DNA from: Macropodus opercularis
Lineage: Eukaryota > Chordata > Actinopteri > Anabantiformes > Osphronemidae
Length of the DNA stretch: 64,000 bases
Direction of reading: 5' to 3'
Assembly (NCBI GenBank): GCA_030770545.1
Contig: CM061106.1
Span: 3,746,001-3,810,000 of the forward strand
Shown in pieces: positions 57,301 to 64,000 of the stretch. Numbering within the stretch: position 1 is the stretch's first letter; every line of letters begins with the position of its first letter. The notes beneath the pieces were generated by a model, which did no database searches, had not been told where the DNA came from, and worked only from the letters and a program-made list of their open reading frames with translations. The position numbers and the translations under genes are program-made.

Positions 57301-59178
57301 TTTAATATGGACGTGCTGATTAATGGAAAAACTTCTTTGAGTAATCTGGTTGGGATTGATTCTAAGAGACAAGTAGCTGATTTAGCAGAGTTAATTATTG
57401 AAGTTAACTCAGTCTGATCCATGGGAGAAAAGCAGTTTAAGTAAGACATAGGTCTAACCAGCAGATCTAAGGCTGTTGGATCTGCAGATCGGTTTATGAC
57501 ATTTGTTGACAGATTTTGATCAATCTTTTGTCTAATGGTTCTGATTTTATTAGTAAAGAAATTCATAAAGTCATTGCTGCTGAGCTTTAAAGGGACACTA
57601 GGCTCAACACAACTATGACTCTTAGTCAGCCTGGCTACAGAGCTGAAAAGAAACCTGGGGTTGTTTTGATTTTCCTCAATTAATGATGTATAATATGAGC
57701 TTCTAGCAGCACTAAGTGCTTTTTATATAGTATTAAACTGTCTTTCCATGCTGGGCAGGATTCTCCTCATTTATTGTACGCCCCTGTCTTTCTAGGTTAC
57801 GAGTTCTCCTCTGTGTAGCTACGAGGGAATGAGACAAAAGATGATGGAATCATCTCCTTAAATCTGACAACAGCATCATCAGATAAACATCTGCTGTAAT
57901 AGAACTTATTTCCAACTGTTGTCAGGTCTGTTATGGTCAATTCAAACGTCATTAAGAAATGGTCAGATAACAGAGGGTTTTGAGGGAGAACTTTTAAATT
58001 ATCCATCTCAATCCCATAAGTCAGGACAAGATCAAGAGTATGATTAAGACAGTGAGTGGGTTCATTCACATGGTTAGGGAGACGGGTGTGGAGGTGGTGG
58101 GCAATGATGTTGTGGCAGCGCATGGTGGTAATAGCACAGAGCGATCTAGAACATTGACATTAGCTTGAAATTCACTAGATGAAGAGTTATACATTGTGTG
58201 AATCACTGTGAGCGCGGGAAGGGAAGACAAGGGCATGAAGAGCTGGCAGGACAGTGAAGCACGAAGCAAGGAGGCCAGAGGAGAAGCAGAGAGTTTATGG
58301 GCGTCTGTGCAGATTTCCAGGTGGCAGCAGAGGGTGGTGATTAAAGCGACAACAACAAGGCCACCAAAACTGGAAACAAAGTGTCTGAAGCGCATGCGGA
58401 GGAGACAGCTTCTCCACTGTGATGCTGTCTCTATGACAAAGTTCCTGGAATTAAAGTTCATTAATTCAATTCAATTTAATGGTTTCATTGCATCACGAGA
58501 GAATGACACTAGAGAGAGAGTCCTGACTAGACAGGAAATACATGACTGTGACCAGACTCTTGATTTGACTCCAAGACAGATCTTTTGACTGGAATTCAAC
58601 TCTATGGTAAAGTCTTAAGGTTTCAGAGATCTCACGACAGACCAGGGCTTAGATCAGCAGTTTAACTTCCTGGACACAAACACAACAAGGACCACAAACA
58701 TGGCAGCAATAGCAACGATCCGACAATGTGGCAGAAAGAGGAGGGATTAAATATCGAAGCAGGAGACACAGAACACATGTGAATCAAAATAATGATCCAA
58801 GCTAATTGAAATTACATGAGAACAGAACAGGAAACATTTCAAAATAAAACACCAAACCCAGAAGTCAAGCTTCTGAACATTACAAAACGTGCACGAAAAC
58901 AAAACAAACAGTGTCCAGATATGTGTGAACTGAGTAGAGAATTGGTGACTTGGTGTGTTCACATCTCTCATTTGCCACATGCAAATATTTCTATTTATAT
59001 CATTCTTTTGAGGTTAATTTTACAATTTATTTTAAAATGAAGTAGAGGGTTTGCTGACTAAGATATTAATAAACGTTTCCATGGATCAGGAAGCCTAACA
59101 AAGGAACCAAGACATCAGCGTGTGGAGCAGAGTCGTACCTGAGCTCCACAGCAGCAGCAGCAGCAGCAGCTGATCCAT
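51344..59178 (-). CDS. SRCR-Ig transmembrane receptor, complete
   Basis: Eight coding exons on the minus strand: 59139-59178 (MDQ plus a run of seven Leu, signal peptide), 54245-54262 (AGAQAE, likely cleavage site), 53854-54144 (SRCR 1), 52610-52915 (SRCR 2), 52223-52516 (SRCR 3), 51784-52110 (Ig-like domain), 51482-51564 (membrane helix VVVLPLTLLLLSAAFYFYC), 51344-51391 (short tail, ends EDIEL). All junctions are GT-AG, mostly phase 1, and the lengths sum to 1407 bases, 468 codons plus stop. The Ig domain has LTISC and GNYTC with FQLI in place of the usual Trp. SRCR 2 has eight cysteines (group B); SRCR 1 and 3 have six. Related fish proteins are annotated as scavenger-receptor or DMBT1/CD163-like. 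The tail has no ITIM. Ligand unknown; expected at the cell surface. Confidence 0.85.
51784..52110 (-). CDS. Receptor exon: Ig-like domain
   Basis: 109 codons, phase 1 at both ends. Shows SSLTISCSIQ, then GGSFQLIVTSS, then HQGNYTCVYQIYDF and SESRRLFVSVS. The two cysteines and the G-x-Y-x-C motif are those of an Ig fold of the C2 type found in leukocyte-receptor-like families. Membrane-proximal. Confidence 0.85.
52223..52516 (-). CDS. Receptor exon: SRCR domain 3 (six Cys)
   Basis: Begins EPDEIRLVGGDSRCAGELEL, with VVCRQLDCGSAVSVG, PDCVESGSALMEC and LICSG. Like domain 1 it lacks cysteines two and seven. The exon starts and acceptor text (TTCTGTTCAG) match domain 1, which suggests exon duplication. 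Confidence 0.88.
52610..52915 (-). CDS. Receptor exon: SRCR domain 2 (eight Cys)
   Basis: Begins DSVRLLDGPGLCSGRLEV, then SSVCEADFDQQDAEVVCRQL, GCGAPSAL, FQCGGHESALLDC, TTCSPGKAVGLTCSG. All eight cysteines of group B SRCR are present. No frame break. Confidence 0.88.
53854..54144 (-). CDS. Receptor exon: SRCR domain 1 (six Cys)
   Basis: Begins EPDEFRLVGGNQRCAGGLEL and has VVCRELDCG, PNCVQSGSAL, RECV and GLTC. The second and seventh cysteines of group B are absent (KPVDG replaces the usual TVCDD-like segment). Most similar to domain 3 of the same gene. Confidence 0.88.
54600..56282. other. First intron of the receptor gene, 3' part
   Basis: No exon seen. The text contains unassigned repeat-like DNA (54800-55320) and a TAAGATAAAATAAGATAAAAT repeat near 56010. 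Confidence 0.35.
56283..58460 (-). mobile_element. L2-type LINE with internal deletion, in receptor intron
   Basis: The minus strand carries, from its 5' side, an endonuclease end (LSDHFLMTFEL, about 57797-58123), the linker (MNFFTNKIRTIRQKI, 57195-57566) with the beginning of RT. Then, directly after, comes the late RT part (YFHLRNIAKMRSILSQSDAE, 56962-57150). The RT catalytic core between them is missing. A 3' untranslated part to the tail (TTATTTATATAGCGCC at about 56305) completes it. Orientation is the same as the host gene. Dead copy. Confidence 0.8.
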
Positions 59179-60592
59179 GTCCAGCTGAGTCTCAGCCTGT
59201 CGGACCCTCATGTGCTCAGCGTAGATCTGGTGGAGCGTCTCTCCGACACGTCTGAGGCTCGGCTCAACTCTGGTTTACTTTCAGGAGAAGCAGAGCTACC
59301 GTTAACGAGTCCTCTGGTACTGAACAGATTCCCAGCAGGTGCAGGACAGAAGTGCTGTCAATACTAACTTTATATACTTCAGCTGCCAGAAACAGAAGCA
59401 GCCGCTCTCACGTCCCTGGTTTCCTTCCGCTGCTTCCTGAGTAAAGAAGAGTAAATGCTCTGCAGCTAATTTCAGTGAAACGTGGATCTGATAACAAACT
59501 GCTGTAGGTGGTTATCGCTGCCTGAAGGACCTGTTGCTTCTCTCTGGTTCCTCCCTCAGTCACGATGCTCAGATCAGCGGTGGATGTAAACCGTCTGTAG
59601 GCAGGAACAGTTCTGTGTCTGTGTGATGGTGACCTGTCCAGGTTCTGTGTCCATAGTTAGATGCAGTTCAATACAATAACATGTTGTATGAGCCTGTGTG
59701 TTAAAAGTGTTATAAGAGGTCACATGAGCAAATGAAAGGGTTGCAACAACATATCAGTTCATCTAACATGATGGGAGGAAGTCACCGTTGTGTGATCACA
59801 CGTAGGACAGTGGCTTGTTACCACGACAACCGGAATGGGCTGCTCCTATCAGATGAATGTGGTCAGCGTGTCCTCTGCTCAATGTGACAACGTCACCACT
59901 TTGAGACTTTCATCATGAACCAACCACAGTTTGTCAGAGACACGACTTTTCTTTCTCTTACCTCTAAAGACGTCGTTTCTCATATGGAGTCGCAGCTTTT
60001 CTCTGCGTCGTCATGTGGATCAGTATGATGAACTGATGGAGGCTGCATGAAACAGGTCCAGAAATCACACACACACAGTCTATGCCTGATTCAACAAGGC
60101 AGAACAAACGTTTTGTTGTCCGTGTCCATTTAATCTCTCTGGGCTGCAAAATGTGGAAATAACACAAAGTCATAAGTGATAATATTTTTATTTAAGATGA
60201 ACAGAACAAAGTTTGTGATGTTACGTATGCAGCTGGTGATGGTGATGTGTGTGTGAGTCTGGTTGTTATTCAGCCTGACGTCACATCTTCCATTTTGTAT
60301 CCGAGTTCCAGCGTCTGTTAGTTCAACCTGTATCTCAGAACTTCCATCTCTCCTTTATTCAGATTTCTTCTTCTTCTAAATTAACAAAAAAAAAGTTTTT
60401 GAAACAAGGTGATCCAGTAGGATAGAGGATACAGGAAAAGATAGGAATGCTAAAAAAAAGCTTCTCTTATGTTTTGATGATATCAAGCTTTTACAAAAGT
60501 GAAAAACTGTCAATAAATACAAATAAAAGCTGGTTTGACTGCAGATCCGCTGGATGTAGGGTGAAGAATGAAGAATGTGTCATTCCTTCATC
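59179..60592. other. Upstream flank of the receptor gene
   Basis: Expected to hold the promoter. The part 59620-59970 is repeated at 60650-61040. No other gene seen. Confidence 0.4.
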
Positions 60593-61095
60593 CAGCGTGT
60601 GGAGCAGAGTCGTACCTGAGCTCCACAGCAGCAGCAGCAGCAGCAGCTGATGTGATGGTGACCTGTCCAGGCTCTGTGTCCATAGTTAGATGCAGTTTAA
60701 TACAATAACATGTTGTTTGGGCCTGTGTGTTAGAAGTGTTAAAAGAGCAGATTCACACGAGCAAGTGACAGGAAAACAACATATCAGTTTATCTAACATG
60801 ATGGGAGGAAGTCACAGTTTTCTGATCACACATAGGACCGTGGTTTGTTACCATGACAACCTGGATGGGCTGAGCTGCTCCTATCAGATGAATGTGGTCA
60901 GTTCTGCTCCAGGTAACAACATCAGCACAGAGACATTCATCATGAACCAACCACAGTTTGTCAGAGACACTACTTTTCCTCCTGTTGCCTCTGAAGATGT
61001 CAAGGGTCACAGCGGGGTCACAGCTTTTCTCATCATATGTATCAGTGTGATGAACTGATGAAGGCTGACTTGGGTCCAGGTCATGAAACAGGTCC
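60593..61095. repeat. Partial duplication of receptor gene 5' end
   Basis: 60593-60648 copies the signal-peptide exon and its donor (CGTACCTGAGCTCCACAGC and the CAG run) but lacks the ATG context. 60650-61095 copies 59622-60060 with some divergence. The copy has lost about 450 bp between these blocks. The plus strand of the second block has an open frame (60690-61058) with two cysteines but no domain I recognise. Confidence 0.75.
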
Positions 61096-64000
61096 AGAAG
61101 CAGCGCTAACGTGTTTAAGTACCAGCGTAGCAGCAGGTGTGTGGGGCTTCAGTAGAAACACACACAAACACACAAGTTACAAGCTGCAATGTAACTTTTA
61201 ACATGACTGAACAAATGACTGACTAAGCATGTGGAGGACATCAGGTCCTCTGTCCTGAGAACCTTTACTATTATCTTGCTGGATCCAAACAACCCAAAAC
61301 TTCATCGGCTGGGTTGATGCTGGGATGAAAAAGCTGCAAGAAAATGTTACCACAGTTTCCTTATAGCTTCATTCCTGTTGAAGCTAATTACGGACGATTA
61401 AAGAGACGATGTGCAACAACTTCAAACCAGCCTCCTCTGTTCTGCCTTGTCCACATCTACTCACACACATTTACCAAGGCTTTAAATCATCATTTAGGAT
61501 TATTTCCATGTGAATCGTTGCTGGAATGTCTCCATCAGCCACATCATCCAGGTGTAGGGTCACAGTGTCTGTGTCATCATGCAGCAACACAACCTCTATG
61601 AAGCTGCAGATGCTTTTCTCTAGGACAGAATTTGGTTGTGACGTAAACACAGTTTGTATCAAATGATTTCCATCCTAAAGGCCGATGTTGTGGCCACGTG
61701 TTCATCTGCTTAAAGTCTCTTTAAAGCGTTGACAGAGACGCAAACTGGTCCCTTTAGAAAATAAAAGACACAACACTGAAAAGAAAAGTGACAACAACAA
61801 CCACATAGATCAACAGTTGACTCAACGTCAGCTTGGTCCTGAAATCCCTCTCACTCACCGTCAACTGGTGGAATGTGTCCATGTGTAGCATCAACCAACG
61901 TGAGCATGAGTCCAGCACAAATGATTTCAAACTGCTGGAAACATCTGCAGGAAGCAGTGAATAACAGCTGTGTCCATATAAGACTGATTCATTGAACTGG
62001 GAGGAGAAATAAAGATCTGCCAACTGGACACTGCCCTGAGGCAGAGGAACCAATCACAACACACTAAAGTCCCGTTGGCCTGGGTTCTGCTTCCTGTTCT
62101 GAACAGTGGCTCCAACCTGAGTCTGATATTATCGTCTCGTGTCTCCGGCTTCTTCCTGTGTCTCATCTCTCTGACTTTCCTCTGCATCGTATAGAACCAT
62201 CAGCTCTTTCTTTCCTCCTCCCGTTGCTTCTGCCATCTTTCATCAACCTTTGCTTCGTTCTGCTCTTAATGTCAGTTCTACTCAAACTGTAATATCTACG
62301 TCATCCTGGTTTGTAGCTTCTTTAACAGGTTGATCTGCTGCTTCGTTTCCCTTTATCCAACATGAGCTGGTGTCTATAAAATCTGACTGTTTGACCCTGT
62401 GTGTAGTAAATAATGTGTGTTGTGTTTTCTCTACTGTCTGAATGACTGTGGTGGAAACTGAACAGACGACTGCCCTCAGTGTGTGTGTCCTCCACCCACT
62501 GTAGTGATCAGTGAGTCTCAGGCCTCAGTCTCTTTCCTCTTCTTTGACATTAGTTTGAGCCAATAGGAAAAATGAGGCCAAACCTCCATCTGGAGTCATT
62601 TCATTTAATGTTGGACCTAAAATGTTTCTCACTACTTCATTAGGCTAAAGTTCACATGTTTGCCTCCTGTTTTCAAATGTTGCTTTTCTGCTGATGGTGG
62701 TTGAAAGGAGCGTCTGGACTCATTACTGCCACCACGTGGAATGTTATTAAATAACACAACCTTCAAACAGACGTCACCCAGTTGAAATATTTATGCTCTG
62801 ACCTGATGTCATCCACCTATAAAATTCACTGACAAGTACTGGATGTGAATCTATCAACAGCAGGATTAAATTCACTAACACGTGAAGAGGAAGGAAGCGT
62901 CTCACTCCTGGCTCCTGGTCCTAAACTCCAGCTGACTCGGCTTTTGAAGCCCAGGGTTGGAAGCTGTCAGCACCAGGAACAGAAATGAAGAGTTCTTCAA
63001 AGGAGACGTCCGTTCCAGCCTCTGGTCACATGTTTAGGAACAAAGATCAGAATCACTGCTACAGCACTTAATGACTTCATGAAGTATTTAAACAATGTGC
63101 TGTGACTCCCGACTTTTATTTCATTTCAGCTCTGAACCACTGAAGGTAGAATATTTCAAACTGACCCTGCAGCTCATATCTAATATCGTCTGAACCGACT
63201 TCTCCAACTGCAACAACCAATTCTGTTGAACATATATGTTCAGAAGGTGATGGTTCAGTAGCTGAACTCTGACTTTCAGCATCATCATTTTCTATAGAAC
63301 AGGTCACGTCATGGTTTCATTCTCAAATTGTTGTGTTTCTATTGTGGGGAAGCAAATGAAAACCTAGGTTGAATCACCTTGAGCCTCCACTGCCAGTGAA
63401 AACTTGTGGACTCTTCGTCCTCCCTCTTGTTGCTGCCTGATGGACTCAGTCTATTTCAGCCTTGGTTCTATGTGGAGGTTTGTGGACACGTCTTCATTGA
63501 GGAACACGTCCACTTAAAGCTGCTCAGGGAGGGTTTGACCACATCCTTTGGTAGAACTGCACATTGAGGCAGCGTCGTCCTGGGCCGTTGTGGCTGACGA
63601 CCCACGCTGTGTAGGACTTGCTGTGGCCAAGGCTTGTTGGTTGGAGTGAAGATCAAGTCTCCTGCTTTAGCTTCCAGCTCCCATCTGAGACTGAACGTCT
63701 GTCGTTAGGAGTCTGCAGGTACGTCTGAACAAAGCAGAGCAGAAATCACACAATGTGAATGTGTCTCTTTTATTTACGTCTCACTCTAATAGTTATTTTT
63801 GTTGACTTTTATACAGAGAAAACCAGAAACAGCTGTTCAACAGCTCAGCACTGATTCTGTAGCAAAGATGAATGAGACACAGATCAGAACTGACTCCAAT
63901 CACCAGGCTTTATTAAAATAGATATGATTTATATAAACATCATAGTAATGTAAGTAATTCAAAAGAAACAAAGTAAGACTTGTCCAGATGTAACAACAAC
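61096..64000. other. No gene recognised
   Basis: Short open frames on the minus strand at 61471-61662, 63116-63307 and 63468-63656 have mixed composition but no domain I can name. The end of the window cuts the sequence. Confidence 0.3.

Noticed and set aside
63116..63656. Minus-strand open frames near the window end
   Set aside because: Too short and without motif; they could be part of a gene beyond the window but nothing supports that.

Overview
The window looks like nuclear DNA of a teleost fish. Genes are split by GT-AG introns, the sequence is AT-rich with many microsatellites, and the repeat set is the usual fish one: an L2-type LINE, an I-clade-like LINE with RNase H, a Rex-like LINE fragment, Penelope-like elements (PLEs), an LTR retrotransposon, and small hAT- and piggyBac-like elements. 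No prokaryotic features, tRNA, rRNA or CRISPR array were seen.

Layout. 1-11.2 kb: a repeat-rich stretch with LINE fragments, a solo LTR (1754-2663) and a decayed immunoglobulin-superfamily receptor whose tail still has an ITIM-like motif (2985-3836). 11.2-23.5 kb (+): an NLR immune sensor with nine coding exons (pyrin domain, FISNA-NACHT, seven leucine-rich-repeat exons). The exon lengths add up to an open frame of 1132 codons. Six of the LRR exons sit in a young tandem array, and the last carries a short deletion that ends the protein early. 24.1-31.0 kb: a 42-bp minisatellite split by a young non-autonomous LTR element (24211-30776, 5-bp target duplication). A Penelope-like inverted dimer is nested in one of its LTRs (16-bp target duplication). 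32.6-41.9 kb: repeat fragments, a CALHM6-like gene with two frame breaks (36228-37659), piggyBac-like repeats, an I-type LINE 3' end and another PLE. 42.0-47.0 kb (+): a two-exon C2H2 zinc-finger gene with 13 fingers, whose last residues come from an inserted MITE. 48.6 kb: a fragment of a small heat-shock protein gene. 51.3-59.2 kb (-): a complete eight-exon receptor gene, 468 codons, with signal peptide, three SRCR domains, one Ig domain, a membrane segment and a short tail. An L2 LINE lies in its first intron. 59.2-64 kb: a partial duplication of the 5' end of that receptor gene and sequence in which no gene was recognised.

How it fits together. The best-supported intact genes are a cytosolic sensor (pyrin-NACHT-LRR), a surface receptor (SRCR-Ig) and a zinc-finger protein of the kind often found near mobile elements. 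Add the decayed ITIM receptor and the CALHM6-like gene and the window reads as an immune-gene-rich, fast-rearranging accessory region where transposons have broken, extended or diluted genes. All functional statements come from sequence reading alone.
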